In this document: positions 1-9,344 of the stretch, one piece after another | How positions within the stretch are numbered: the first letter of the stretch is position 1 | Layout: the number at the start of each line of letters is the position of its first letter | From: Planctomycetota bacterium | Lineage (GTDB): Bacteria; Planctomycetota; Phycisphaerae; WQYP01 | Direction of reading: 5' to 3' | Assembly: GCA_021819825.1 (NCBI GenBank) | Contig: JAKAEZ010000003.1 | Coordinates: 62,001 to 126,000, forward strand | Length of the DNA stretch: 64,000 bases | Notes under the pieces: model-generated | Told to the model about the DNA's origin: nothing | The model's database searches: none | The model's input: the letters and a program-made list of their open reading frames with translations, nothing else | Made by a program: the position numbers and the translations under genes

Positions 1-665
1 CGCAGATAATCCCGATCAGAGATTTCGCGATGTAGTGCAGGCCACTGTCCGCTGGTGAGAGCGCCAATACATTCCTCAAGATTATGAAGCAGGGCGTTAT
101 TGACTTTTATTTTATCAACTGGGCTTCCAAGTTCACTCGCCAACGCGGTGGAAAACTCACGCAATGCCGGGTTTGCCGCCGCGGGATCGGCGTTGACATT
201 CATTCCAACGCCAACCACGGCCACCGCCCGCTGTCCCATTGTGATACTTTCGGACAGTACTCCGGCAATTTTTTTTCCGTTAAACAGCACGTCATTAGGC
301 CAACGCACATGCACATTGGTAAAAGCAATATCCTGTTTTGGACGACCGGGCAACCACGGGGAGGGAAACCATGGCCGCATAAGCAATCGGGTTATCGCCA
401 GGCCGGCTACCAAAGGAATATAGCAGTGCATATACTGCGGGACATCGGGGAACACCGCGCTTAAATAGATCCCGCCGTGGGGGCTGATCCATGCGCGACC
501 ATGCTGTCCTCGGCCCTGTGTCTGGCTTTCGGCAACAAAAAATTGCCGGGGAAATCCCAATGGCCGCTCGGAGAGTACCAACTGCTTGGCATGGGCCTTG
601 GCTATATCCTGTGTGGATTCCACGGTGCCCAGGTAAGTCACTTCACTGATGACGCGCCGGCTCAT
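1..665 (-). CDS. birA: Biotin--[acetyl-CoA-carboxylase] ligase, partial (C-terminus beyond window)
   Basis: Attaches biotin to the biotin carboxyl carrier protein through biotinyl-AMP. The ORF track misses it because it runs off the left edge. Translated on the minus strand from the ATG at 665, it opens MSRRVISEVTYLGTVEST, then shows the biotin-binding stretch ESQTQGRGQHGRAWISPHGG, the RWPNDV motif and the catalytic GKKIAGVLSE. This is the catalytic domain order of class I (short) BirA, and there is no N-terminal helix-turn-helix, so it should not be the repressor type. The start overlaps the stop of the upstream gene as ATGA, indicating translational coupling. About 221 codons are visible; the small C-terminal domain lies outside the window. 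Confidence 0.93.
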   Translation of the reverse strand, partial: MSRRVISEVTYLGTVESTQDIAKAHAKQLVLSERPLGFPRQFFVAESQTQGRGQHGRAWISPHGGIYLSAVFPDVPQYMHCYIPLVAGLAITRLLMRPWFPSPWLPGRPKQDIAFTNVHVRWPNDVLFNGKKIAGVLSESITMGQRAVAVVGVGMNVNADPAAANPALREFSTALASELGSPVDKIKVNNALLHNLEECIGALTSGQWPALHREISDRDYL

Positions 666-1456
666 TTTAAAATCCACTCTTGAAGCTGATTGCGGGCCTG
701 CTGGGCAGCTTGCGCCGGGTTTGTTAAATCACGGACGTCAACAATAATCGGCCCGGTAAAGTCCTGATCTTTCAAATTGTTCACTACTTCCCGGCTCTCA
801 GCTTGGCCGGAACCCAATGGTGTCATCTGAACATTTGAACCATTACGCAGGGCGTCGGTGCATGTCCATAGTGCTATCCGCCCGGCCAACATCTCGGCGG
901 CCTCTCGAGGTGAGCCGCCGGCGGCAACCACACGCGCTGAGTCCAAATTGGCCGCTAGAGATGGTGCATCCAAACTTGACAGGAGGTGCAGAAGCCATGG
1001 GCTTTGACCACAGGAAAGTGCCGCAACAACACCGGTACGATCCGCATGTTCCGCCAAGCGTCGAAATATTTCCGCGACATCGCCTGAGATATTCTGATCA
1101 TCCTTCGGTTCGCCTATATAAATGGATATGACAGATATTTGCAGGCGATGGGCTAATTCGCAAGCCGCTAGAGCGTCATCAAGCAGTTTCTGCGATGTTG
1201 CCGCGTCAAAGGCACCGGCCTTCCCCACGCCGACGCGCAAGGCCCCCATCACCAAACCGTGGGAAGCGAGAATTTGTTTAAAATGTCGTTGGGCTGTTTG
1301 ACCAAAGGTTTTGGCATGAATTTCCGGGTGGCCGATCCCAATGGCCAACCCGCCAAAGCCCCACTTCTGTGCGTGTTGCGCTGTGGTTCGCAAATCCATT
1401 CCCAGCGGCTCAACGGCTAACAGAGGTATCATGGGATTTACAGGCTGACGTTTCAT
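662..1456 (-). CDS. Sugar phosphate isomerase/epimerase-like TIM-barrel protein
   Basis: A 264-residue cytoplasmic protein with the layout of the xylose-isomerase-like TIM barrel (AP endonuclease 2 superfamily). The alternation of strands and helices is readable, for example GFGGLAIGIG, LQISVISIYIGEP, LAANLDSARVVAAGG and FTGPIIVDVRDL near the C-terminus. Members isomerise or epimerise sugars, sugar phosphates or inositols with a divalent metal, but some planctomycete paralogues keep few metal ligands, and this one has few clear His/Glu ligands. It sits between a membrane protein gene and birA; its stop overlaps the birA start. Substrate unknown. The nearby GH3 glucosidase fits a sugar role, but that is inference. 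Confidence 0.72.
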   Translation of the reverse strand: MKRQPVNPMIPLLAVEPLGMDLRTTAQHAQKWGFGGLAIGIGHPEIHAKTFGQTAQRHFKQILASHGLVMGALRVGVGKAGAFDAATSQKLLDDALAACELAHRLQISVISIYIGEPKDDQNISGDVAEIFRRLAEHADRTGVVAALSCGQSPWLLHLLSSLDAPSLAANLDSARVVAAGGSPREAAEMLAGRIALWTCTDALRNGSNVQMTPLGSGQAESREVVNNLKDQDFTGPIIVDVRDLTNPAQAAQQARNQLQEWILK

Positions 1457-1507
1457 GCTGATCCTTGTATTGGTCTCGCCACGGCAGTGCGGGGTGCTGC
1501 GTAAAGG

Positions 1508-2167
1508 TTATTCGCTGGCGGCTTTTTCTTTCTCTTTTTCATGGGCGGCCCACGCCAACTGCACTAAAATTCCCACACAGCAAATACCGATGATAATTGC
1601 CAGAAGATTAGTCGGTTGCTTGGCCACATTGGCCACAAAGGCGTTGCGTAAATTTGCCGTGCCGTAACGCATAATCAATCCGGTAGTGCCGATGACAATC
1701 ATTAACGCTCCTTCCAGCGTGCAAATGAGCACCGCACAGGCTTCAAATATATACAACCCCGCAACGCCTAATACAATCACTCCCAGAATGGCCGGCACCC
1801 AGCGGTAATCCGGAGGTTCCTTAAATACATGCCAAAGCGCCACCCCCGCAGCGCCACCGGCAACCGCTCCCAGAATAAATAGTGCAACGCGCATCATCGG
1901 CACCAGCAGCACCCCCAGCACCGTGCCTACCAGCGCCGCAACCGCTCCGGCGATCCAGGACCAATGCGCCAGAAACATCGCCAGGTACCATCCCAGCGCC
2001 GCGCAGTTGGCCATAATTAACGCCCGATAGCTCCGCCGGGCGGAACACAAAAAAGCCAGCCCCAGGATAAGAAGGGCAATATCCCATATCCACAGCAGTT
2101 TCGACCACGATTGAAGCATTGCCGCATAGCGGGCCGCAAAATGCTGTATCGTAATGGTCAACAGCAC
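1508..2167 (-). CDS. Multi-pass membrane protein, DUF4203/TMEM198-like
   Basis: A hydrophobic protein with about seven predicted membrane segments, rich in Gly and Ala, ending in a charged tail (HEKEKEKAASE). The Gly-rich helices, such as VAALVGTVLGVLLVP and LGAVAGGAAGVALW, resemble DUF4203/TMEM198-type proteins, whose function is unknown. The ORF track starts at 2290, inside the upstream GH3 gene. I prefer the GTG at 2167 (219 residues), because AGGGAG lies 7 bases upstream and surrounds the GH3 stop codon, a typical coupling arrangement. A later ATG at 2119 is possible. It is probably co-transcribed with the glucosidase. Confidence 0.6.
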   Translation of the reverse strand: MLLTITIQHFAARYAAMLQSWSKLLWIWDIALLILGLAFLCSARRSYRALIMANCAALGWYLAMFLAHWSWIAGAVAALVGTVLGVLLVPMMRVALFILGAVAGGAAGVALWHVFKEPPDYRWVPAILGVIVLGVAGLYIFEACAVLICTLEGALMIVIGTTGLIMRYGTANLRNAFVANVAKQPTNLLAIIIGICCVGILVQLAWAAHEKEKEKAASE

Positions 2168-2171
2168 CCGA

Positions 2172-4715
2172 TTACTCCCTGATATGCACAGTGGCTGTCG
2201 AGGGTGTATACCGGCTCGAGGAACCAACCGCAAGTTGATACTTGCCGGAAGGAACTCGCCAGGCATTCCGACCGGAATCGAAATAGGCAAAATCTTTCCA
2301 ATCCAGTTGCAGATGGGCGGTTGCCGTCTGGCCTGCTTTAAGATTTACGCGTGCGAATGCCCGCAGGGTCTGAACACAGCGGTTCGCCCGGTCCTCCATG
2401 GGGCGCACATAAAGTTGCACCACTTCAGCTCCGGCCATTTTGCCGGTGTTGGTCACCGGCACGGCCACGTCTATTACGCGATTCTTGCCGGCACCCTTGG
2501 AAGTCACCGTTAAAGCCCCAAAAGAAAATGTGGTGTAAGAAAGCCCATCGCCAAAGCAGAAACGCGGTTGGATATGCCTTTTGTCAAACCAGCGATAGCC
2601 TACATAAATGCCTTCATTAAACAGCACTTGTCCATCATGGCCCGGAAAGTGGCCATACGCGGCATCATCCCGCCAATGTTTCGCAAAGCTGTCGGGCAAA
2701 CGACCGCTTGGATCAATTTTTCCAAATAAAATATCGGCCACGGCGGTGTTTCCGTTTTCTCCCGGGTACCAGGCGTCGACCAGGCCGGCGACACGGTGAA
2801 TCCACGGAGCCATACCCACCCCGGCCCCGGCGTTAAGTACCACGATGGTATGGGGGTTAATCCCCGCCGCTTCCCGCAGATACTGATCCTGCGGTGCCCA
2901 TAGGTGATAGGTATGATCCGCTCCTTCGTGTTCCATATTGGGGCCGTAACCCATACAAGCTATGACCACATCCGCGTGTTTGATGATTTTTTTCTGTGCG
3001 GCGGTCAACAGGTTATTGCCTTCCGGTAGATAACCAAACTCCATTTCCGCATTCCAGTGGGAACCAAAATATTCCACCCGCAGGCGGTAGGTTTTCCCCG
3101 CCGCAAGCGAAATACCCTTGAGTTTTTTGGTAAAGGCGTTTTGCCAGCGGCCGATTTTGATGATTCGTTTTCCATTAAGGTAGACACGGCACGGATCGGC
3201 AGCGGCGGCTTCAAATAGATAAGTGCCGCTGGTTTTGGCGGTAATGGTTCCAGTCCAGCGGACGGAAAAATGGCGATTGGGGGTTTCAACCGGGTAAAAT
3301 TGCCCCCAGTTAAAGGCAATGCGCTTATCGGTGCGGGTCATCACCGGCGTACCCGCCAAACGGTCGTTGTCGAAATATTCAGCCTTCAGGCCAGGCTTGC
3401 CCTGCGGCGTCTGATATTCACCCAAGCCCCAGAAGCGTGAAAGCTTTTTGTTGAACGGAATGCGAATGACTTTGATCGCTGATCCGGCGGCCGCATGACG
3501 AATGGCCGACAACATGCTTACCGGATTAATAATCGACGGGGCATAACCGCTGCCGCCGCCGGTCCAGATCGCCGGCGTGGCCATCGGGCCGATGACAGCG
3601 ATCGTATGAATTTGCGAACGATGCAGGGGAAGAATTCCGCCCTTGTTTTTCAATAACACCGTACCTTCGGCAGCCTCCTGAAAAGCCGTCGCCGCACTTT
3701 TCGGATTATTTAACGGAATGCTTTGATCTTCAACGCGCTTTTTCATAAAGCCCATGGCGATCATCATGCGCAGCAATCTTCGGACATGGGTGTTAATTTC
3801 ATGAACCGTGATCTGCTTGCTTTTTACCAGCGGCTTAATGGTCGCATAGTTGTAATAACGGTTATCCGGCATTTCCAAGTCCAATCCGGCGGCCATCGGG
3901 CCAACCGTATCATGTGTGGCACCCCAGTCGGACATCAGAAGGCCCTTAAAGCCCCATTGGTGACGTAGCACGTCGGTAAGCAGATAGCGGCTTGCGGTGC
4001 AATGATACCCGTTGAGTTGGTTATAAGCCGCCATAATGGTCCAGACATGCCCCTGTCGCACCGCCGCACGAAATGGCGGCAGATAGATTTCCTCCAAGGC
4101 CCGACGACTGACAATACAGTCAATCGTCATACGATTGGTTTCCTGCTCATTGGCGGCAAAATGTTTGGCACAGGCCGCCACGCCGACGGATTGCATCCCA
4201 CGAATCCACGGCGCAATAAGTTGCCCCGCCAAATACGGATCTTCCCCGACAAATTCAAAGTTACGTCCGTCTTGTGGTTCCCGCATCAGGTTGATGCCGG
4301 GGCCTAAGATGATATTAACTCCCCGCGCCAGCGCATCAGAGCCTAAAGCCCGGCCCACGCGCCCGGCCAGTTTTGGGTCCCAAGTTGCCGCCAAACACAC
4401 CGATGCCGGATACGCGGTAGATGGGCCGTATACGCGTACGCCTTGGGAGGCATCGCTCATATTTAAGCGGGGAATTCCCAGTTTGCGAACTTGACGCGTG
4501 CACATGCTGCCGTTGCCGGCCAAAAGATGAATTTTTTCTTTTAGGGTTAATTTGGCCAGCAGGGCGTCAGCCTGCGACTCTACCTGTGCTGGGGTCAGGC
4601 CGGTGCGAATATATTCACCCGCATCGGCTGCCCGGGAAAGACCCGTGCCCACAAGAGTTAATGCCGCCAACGCGCCAAAAGCCGTTGCGATCCGCATAAA
4701 AACCGTACGCATCAT
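2172..4715 (-). CDS. bglX: Secreted beta-glucosidase, GH3 family, with PA14 domain
   Basis: An 847-residue glycoside hydrolase family 3 enzyme, expected to release glucose or a related sugar from the non-reducing end of beta-linked oligosaccharides outside the cytoplasm. It has a signal peptide (residues 1-29, cleavage after SRA), the GH3 TIM barrel with KHFAANEQETNR near 184, and the nucleophile motif MSDWGA with Asp263. In the second domain a PA14 insert (about 438-563, beginning KPGLKAEYFDN) is present, as in many BglX/BglB-type enzymes, where it shapes substrate access. The EHEGADH stretch near 597 is where the acid/base Glu is expected. A fibronectin-like domain closes the protein. TTAGGAGA precedes the ATG. 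It heads a minus-strand group running to birA. Confidence 0.93.
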   Translation of the reverse strand: MMRTVFMRIATAFGALAALTLVGTGLSRAADAGEYIRTGLTPAQVESQADALLAKLTLKEKIHLLAGNGSMCTRQVRKLGIPRLNMSDASQGVRVYGPSTAYPASVCLAATWDPKLAGRVGRALGSDALARGVNIILGPGINLMREPQDGRNFEFVGEDPYLAGQLIAPWIRGMQSVGVAACAKHFAANEQETNRMTIDCIVSRRALEEIYLPPFRAAVRQGHVWTIMAAYNQLNGYHCTASRYLLTDVLRHQWGFKGLLMSDWGATHDTVGPMAAGLDLEMPDNRYYNYATIKPLVKSKQITVHEINTHVRRLLRMMIAMGFMKKRVEDQSIPLNNPKSAATAFQEAAEGTVLLKNKGGILPLHRSQIHTIAVIGPMATPAIWTGGGSGYAPSIINPVSMLSAIRHAAAGSAIKVIRIPFNKKLSRFWGLGEYQTPQGKPGLKAEYFDNDRLAGTPVMTRTDKRIAFNWGQFYPVETPNRHFSVRWTGTITAKTSGTYLFEAAAADPCRVYLNGKRIIKIGRWQNAFTKKLKGISLAAGKTYRLRVEYFGSHWNAEMEFGYLPEGNNLLTAAQKKIIKHADVVIACMGYGPNMEHEGADHTYHLWAPQDQYLREAAGINPHTIVVLNAGAGVGMAPWIHRVAGLVDAWYPGENGNTAVADILFGKIDPSGRLPDSFAKHWRDDAAYGHFPGHDGQVLFNEGIYVGYRWFDKRHIQPRFCFGDGLSYTTFSFGALTVTSKGAGKNRVIDVAVPVTNTGKMAGAEVVQLYVRPMEDRANRCVQTLRAFARVNLKAGQTATAHLQLDWKDFAYFDSGRNAWRVPSGKYQLAVGSSSRYTPSTATVHIRE

Positions 4716-5168
4716 CCGTTTCTCCTAAGATAATTGGCGAAATAGCGCTCTCACTGCTGAGGTGGCGTCCTGAAGGGATTCATGCCGTTCAGGCATCCGC
4801 AGTTTCGCAGCGCTCCACCTTGTTTTGCGGTAGCATACTACAACAAAAGGTAATTTGCATCCACAGCCCACCGCATAAAAGCCCCTCCATAGTCAGACAA
4901 ACAAAAAAAATAAAAGAAAAACTGATGCTGGAATGCTGCAATCAACGAAAATATGTTTATACTATGTGCGCTTATCGGTCTTTAATGGACCGGTTCGCCC
5001 CGACTCTCGCGTACTGGGCGTTCCAGCGGCGGGGAACAAGGACGTTTCTGAATTGGCGGCATGGATTTGGCTGCGGCGTGAACGTGTTACAGCAATATCT
5101 TTTACCTGATTTATGCAAACCGGCGGGTGCCGCCGCGATTGGCTTTTTCATGGGCGGGGGGTGGTGTG
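4716..5168. promoter_or_regulatory. Divergent intergenic region between GH3 gene and ftsW
   Basis: About 450 bases separate the two divergent genes and must hold promoters for both. A TATACT -10-like box lies at 4958-4963 on the plus strand with only a weak -35 upstream. On the minus side there is a CCTGAA/TTCAGG inverted repeat (around 4769-4793) in the GH3 leader. The 121-codon ORF at 4820-5185 has no recognisable protein character and is not called. Confidence 0.35.
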
Positions 5169-6518
5169 ATGGCCGGGTTCCGTAATTTAATCAATTGGCC
5201 CACCCGCGTGACCTGGGCGAAGGGTGACCGCCATTCCGGACGGTCGCTGCCGGATATTTCCGCAATGCCGCCACCGGCGCGATTCACCGTGCAGCTAAGC
5301 CCCGTCTCGTTAACCTATGACCAACTCATGCTCGCTGTGTGCATGGCTCTCTTGGGCGTGGGCCTGCTGATGACCCAAAGCGCTGATGCCCGCATCGGCC
5401 ATTTGGTTCATGACTATTTATTCCACCTGGTTCTCAATGTCGAGGCTGTTCACGCCGCCCTGGCGATGATCTTACTGGTGTTTCTATGGCGTCTGGACTA
5501 TCGTCGGCTCATTGGCCGGAGCATGGCAAGCTCGGCACCCGCGATGCTGGTGGTGGTGAGTTTAATATGCCTGGCCCTGGTGCTGACGCGTCTGGGGACG
5601 GATATAAACGGAGCCAAACGCTGGCTGATGTTGCGCATTGGTTCTCATGCCTTGAGCTTTGAACCATCGGAACTCGCCAAATGGTCGCTGGTATTATTTA
5701 TCAGTGCCTATGCGGTACATCGCGGCGAGCAGATTCGTAATTTTTGGAAAGGCTTTGCTCCTCTCATGGTGGTGGTGGGGGCGACCAGTGCGTTGATCTT
5801 AAAAGAGGATTTCGGCACTGCCGCTCTGGTTGCCGGCATCGCTGTTCTACTGATGTTAATGGCCGGGTGTCGCTGGTGGCACATCGCCATGCTGCTGCCT
5901 CCGGCGCTGGTGGTGCTTTATTTTGCGGTTTGGCATGTGCCGTATCGCCGCGAACGCCTGCTGATTTTCATGCACCCGCACCTGGACCCCAAAGGCGCGG
6001 GGTACAACCCGATTCAATCGCTTTTATCCTTTGCCAGCGGCGGATTCTGGGGTCGCGGCCTGGGTGATGGCATTCAAAAAATGGGCTATCTGCCCGAGGA
6101 TAATACCGATTTTATTTTCAGTCTGATCGCCGAGGAACTTGGCTTTTTCGGCTGCATGATGGTGATTTTGTTGTATCTTACGCTGTTGTTTTCCGGTTGG
6201 CAGACAGGGCGGAGGGCACGGGATTTATTCGGTAAACTCATTGCATTCGGCTGCACGGCCATGATCGGCTTACAGGCGGCGATGAATATCGCGGTTGTGA
6301 CGGTTACCGTGCCCACCAAAGGCATAGCGCTACCGCTGATTTCATCTGGTGGAACTGGCTGGATTCTTACCGCGGGGGCCATCGGTCTGGTGATGAGCGT
6401 AGAGCGCGTGAATCGACTTGAAGCGGGGCCGCGCGGCGGTAATGAAAGCTCCGGTCGCCCTGCGCCTGTGGAACTTAACTTGGCGGAAAAGCAACCCGCC
6501 GGGGCTGGTGCGCTATGA
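5169..6518 (+). CDS. ftsW: FtsW/RodA/SpoVE-type peptidoglycan polymerase (SEDS)
   Basis: A polytopic inner-membrane SEDS glycosyltransferase that polymerises lipid II, with a class B PBP as partner. Signatures include NGAKRWL, the EPSELAKW motif in a membrane loop, YLPEDNTDFIFSLIAEE, and LPLISSGGTG near the C-terminus. These are standard FtsW/SpoVE landmarks, in the right order, with about ten hydrophobic segments. The track start at 5127 adds 14 residues of low quality; I prefer the ATG at 5169 behind a G-rich stretch (449 residues). The ATGA overlap with murG places it first in the cell-wall operon. Position next to murG favours FtsW over RodA. Confidence 0.9.
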   Translation: MAGFRNLINWPTRVTWAKGDRHSGRSLPDISAMPPPARFTVQLSPVSLTYDQLMLAVCMALLGVGLLMTQSADARIGHLVHDYLFHLVLNVEAVHAALAMILLVFLWRLDYRRLIGRSMASSAPAMLVVVSLICLALVLTRLGTDINGAKRWLMLRIGSHALSFEPSELAKWSLVLFISAYAVHRGEQIRNFWKGFAPLMVVVGATSALILKEDFGTAALVAGIAVLLMLMAGCRWWHIAMLLPPALVVLYFAVWHVPYRRERLLIFMHPHLDPKGAGYNPIQSLLSFASGGFWGRGLGDGIQKMGYLPEDNTDFIFSLIAEELGFFGCMMVILLYLTLLFSGWQTGRRARDLFGKLIAFGCTAMIGLQAAMNIAVVTVTVPTKGIALPLISSGGTGWILTAGAIGLVMSVERVNRLEAGPRGGNESSGRPAPVELNLAEKQPAGAGAL

Positions 6519-7768
6519 ATCTTTTGAATACTGGGGGCCATGCGGTAGTGCCCCTGCGAGATGGAGTATCGGCGGATCCTGGAATATCCGCACCACCTCG
6601 TAAAGACCTCATTGACGTAATTATGGCGGGCGGGGGTACTGGCGGGCATTTGTATCCGGGGTTGGCTGTGGCGCACCAATTAGACCAACTGCTTTCCTCC
6701 GCCGGCCGACAAGTCAAAATTATCTGGGCTGCCACGCCGCGCAAAATTGATCAGCGGCTGCTGGGTGCGGCCGCTGCGGATTATGTTCAGCAGGACGTTA
6801 AGCCGCTTTCCACCAATCCTGTGAAGTGGCCGGCGTTTTATATGGCTTGGCAAAAGTCGTGTCGGTACTGGCGGGAGTTTTTTGCTCAGCATCAGGTGGC
6901 CGTGGTGCTGGCATTAGGTGGGTATGCCGCGGGGCCGGCTTCTTACGAAGCGGCAAAACTAAATATCCCGGTGGGCTTGTTGAATCCCGATGCGCTGGCG
7001 GGGCGGGCCAGTAGATTTTTAATGCGGCGGGCGAATGTCATTTTTTCACAATGGCCCCTGGAACAATCCGCGGGGAAATATGCGAATCGCATACAGGTGG
7101 CGGGATGTCCCGTTCGGGCCTCGCTGGTGCGAATGAGTCGTGCCGTTGCGGCGGAAAAACTTGCTTTGGACCCGAATCGGAAAACGCTGGTCGTTACGGG
7201 CGCTTCGTTGGGAGCGCAAAGCATCAATCATGCTATCGCGATATTACTAAGTGATCCGGAAATACAACATCTCCTGAATGGCGCAGGCGATTCGCACTGG
7301 CAGATTTTGCATCTTACGGGTTTGGACCATGCGGCACAGTTGCAGGCTCTGGCGGGCCGCCGGCCACAGGTTCAATGGAAAATTATCGATTATTGTGATG
7401 ATATGGCCGCAGTTTGGTCCATGGCCGATTTGGCCATTGCGCGGGCGGGGGCCGGTACGTGCGCGGAATTATCATGTATGGGAGTGCCGGCAATTCTTAT
7501 GCCGTATCCGTTCCATAAAGATCATCATCAGCAGGCCAACGCTGAGAAACTCTGTGCCGCCGGTTCCGCGGTTCTCGTGCGCGATAGTAAAAATCCCGCG
7601 CACAATGCCGCCGAGCTTAAGCCGGTGCTCATGCGTTTACTTACTGAAACTGACCGTCTCGGGGAAATGGCGCTGGCGGCGCACAGCCAGGCCCGCCCCG
7701 ATGCCGCGGTCATAGTGGCCCGCTGGCTTATGCAGCAGATCCAATTAAAGACAGGAGATCAGCGGTGA
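6515..7768 (+). CDS. murG: UDP-GlcNAc--undecaprenyl-PP-MurNAc-pentapeptide GlcNAc transferase
   Basis: Makes lipid II by adding GlcNAc to lipid I at the inner face of the membrane. The N-terminal glycine loop MAGGGTGGHLYPGLAVA, the second loop LALGGYAAGPA, TGASLGAQSIN opening the C-terminal Rossmann domain, and the donor-site region ARAGAGTCAELSCMGVPAILMP are all in place. At 417 residues it is longer than usual (about 360), with roughly 35 extra residues before the first strand; the ATGA overlap with ftsW supports this start. The usual EQN is NPD here (LLNPDALAGRASR). Confidence 0.94.
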   Translation: MNLLNTGGHAVVPLRDGVSADPGISAPPRKDLIDVIMAGGGTGGHLYPGLAVAHQLDQLLSSAGRQVKIIWAATPRKIDQRLLGAAAADYVQQDVKPLSTNPVKWPAFYMAWQKSCRYWREFFAQHQVAVVLALGGYAAGPASYEAAKLNIPVGLLNPDALAGRASRFLMRRANVIFSQWPLEQSAGKYANRIQVAGCPVRASLVRMSRAVAAEKLALDPNRKTLVVTGASLGAQSINHAIAILLSDPEIQHLLNGAGDSHWQILHLTGLDHAAQLQALAGRRPQVQWKIIDYCDDMAAVWSMADLAIARAGAGTCAELSCMGVPAILMPYPFHKDHHQQANAEKLCAAGSAVLVRDSKNPAHNAAELKPVLMRLLTETDRLGEMALAAHSQARPDAAVIVARWLMQQIQLKTGDQR

Positions 7769-7847
7769 AATCGTCCGGGCAATACCCTGTTGGTCGCCGG
7801 CGGCAACGTACCGCTGTATCCATGCCAATAATAAAGGAGGCCGCCTC

Positions 7848-9344
7848 GTGGTGACATCAACCAAAAAGGATATCTCACAACCGGCGGTGGCCAAGCTGGA
7901 GGTCATTGATTTCAAACAGCCTCTCAAGATAAATGCGACGGAAAGGGCCGCTGGGTTTGCTATGCGGGATAATAAATTCTATCAAAAGCGTGTCCATTTT
8001 ATTGGAATCGGCGGCAGTGGGATGTGCGGCCTGGCGCAAATGCTGGCGCACATGGGAGCTGTTGTTTCCGGTTCTGACCGGGGGGAGTCTCCCGCAACGA
8101 AAAAACTGGAGAAAATGGGCGTCACGATTTCCTATCAGCAGACCGTTGCCAGCTTTCCCCATGACGCTCAATTTGTGGTGCATTCCGCTGCGGTAAAGGA
8201 CGATCATTCCGAATTGTCGCAAGCTCGGCATGCAGGCGTTAAGATTTTTAAATATGCCCAGATGCTCGGTGAAATCATGCGGTTAAAGCATGGCATCGCC
8301 ATCGCTGGTACACATGGCAAATCAACCACGACCTCTATGGTTGCCTATATTCTCTTACGGGCCGGTATTGACCCCTCGTACATTATTGGGGCCAGCTCCC
8401 GGCAACTGGGCGGCTCGGCCTATGGCGGATCAGGAGAATATTTTATTGCCGAAGCTTGCGAGTTTGACCGCAGTTTTTTAAATCTGCATCCGCGTCTTGC
8501 CGCCGTAACCAATGTGGAGCCGGACCACCTGGATTATTATCACGATATTCACGAGATCACCGAGGCCTTCGGGCAGTTTATGTCGCAGGTGGACTCCGAT
8601 GGCGTGGTTGTCACCAATGCGGATAATCCCTGGTGCCGGCAAGCTGCCGCGAAGGCTCATGCGCGCGTTGAGACCTACGGTCTGGCGGGCACCCCGACCT
8701 GGCTGGCGACAGACATCAAATCAGAAAATGGACGACTCTCCTATGATGTTTCGTATATGGGGCACCGGGTGGCGCGGCTGGCCTTGCGTATTCCGGGACG
8801 GCACAATATCGGTAATTCCCTGGTCGCTGCGGCAATGGCCCGGCATTGCCACGTGCCATGGGATGTCATCGCTTCATCCATTGAAGCATTTACGGGGGCT
8901 GATCGCCGCAGTGAGTTGCTGGGAAAGCTTCACGGCATCACGATCCTTGATGATTATGCCCACCACCCCACGGAAATCCGCACAACGCTGGCCGGCTTGC
9001 GGGAATTCTACCGGCCGCAGCGGCTGATTTGCGTCTTTCAGCCGCATCAGCACAGCCGGACCCGTAGCTTGCTGGAGGAATTTTCGCTCGGATTTTCCGA
9101 TGCGGATATGGTTATTGTCCCGGATATTTACATGGCGCGGGACACCGAAGCTGATATTAAAGCCGTCAGCGCGCAAAATTTAGTCGATCGCATTGTGGCC
9201 AATGGCCGATATGGTCGCTATATTCCTGCATTTCCGGAGGTTGTGGCCGCTCTTGAATTGGAATTAAAAGCGGGTGATCTTGTTGTATCCATGGGTGCTG
9301 GGCCGGTTTGGGAAATTACGCATGAATTGGTACGCCGACTTTGA
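7848..9344 (+). CDS. murC: UDP-N-acetylmuramate--L-alanine ligase
   Basis: Adds L-Ala to UDP-MurNAc, the first step in building the stem peptide. Motifs are the N-terminal nucleotide fold HFIGIGGSGMCGLA, the ATP loop IAIAGTHGKSTTTSM, NVEPDHLDYY, and the C-terminal DDYAHHPTEIRTTL. About 50 residues precede the nucleotide fold, more than usual, but the GTG at 7848 has a perfect AAAGGAGG 7 bases upstream, so I keep it. An ATG immediately before the fold is the alternative. The 79-base gap after murG is the longest inside the block up to murB. The 3' end overlaps murB. Confidence 0.95.
   Translation: MVTSTKKDISQPAVAKLEVIDFKQPLKINATERAAGFAMRDNKFYQKRVHFIGIGGSGMCGLAQMLAHMGAVVSGSDRGESPATKKLEKMGVTISYQQTVASFPHDAQFVVHSAAVKDDHSELSQARHAGVKIFKYAQMLGEIMRLKHGIAIAGTHGKSTTTSMVAYILLRAGIDPSYIIGASSRQLGGSAYGGSGEYFIAEACEFDRSFLNLHPRLAAVTNVEPDHLDYYHDIHEITEAFGQFMSQVDSDGVVVTNADNPWCRQAAAKAHARVETYGLAGTPTWLATDIKSENGRLSYDVSYMGHRVARLALRIPGRHNIGNSLVAAAMARHCHVPWDVIASSIEAFTGADRRSELLGKLHGITILDDYAHHPTEIRTTLAGLREFYRPQRLICVFQPHQHSRTRSLLEEFSLGFSDADMVIVPDIYMARDTEADIKAVSAQNLVDRIVANGRYGRYIPAFPEVVAALELELKAGDLVVSMGAGPVWEITHELVRRL

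Noticed and set aside
4820-5185. 121-codon plus-strand ORF before ftsW
   Set aside because: Composition is unlike the neighbours, no ribosome-binding site, and it overlaps the ftsW start in another frame; treated as promoter and leader DNA.
6086-6679. 197-codon minus-strand ORF across ftsW/murG
   Set aside because: Shadow of two clearly real genes on the plus strand.
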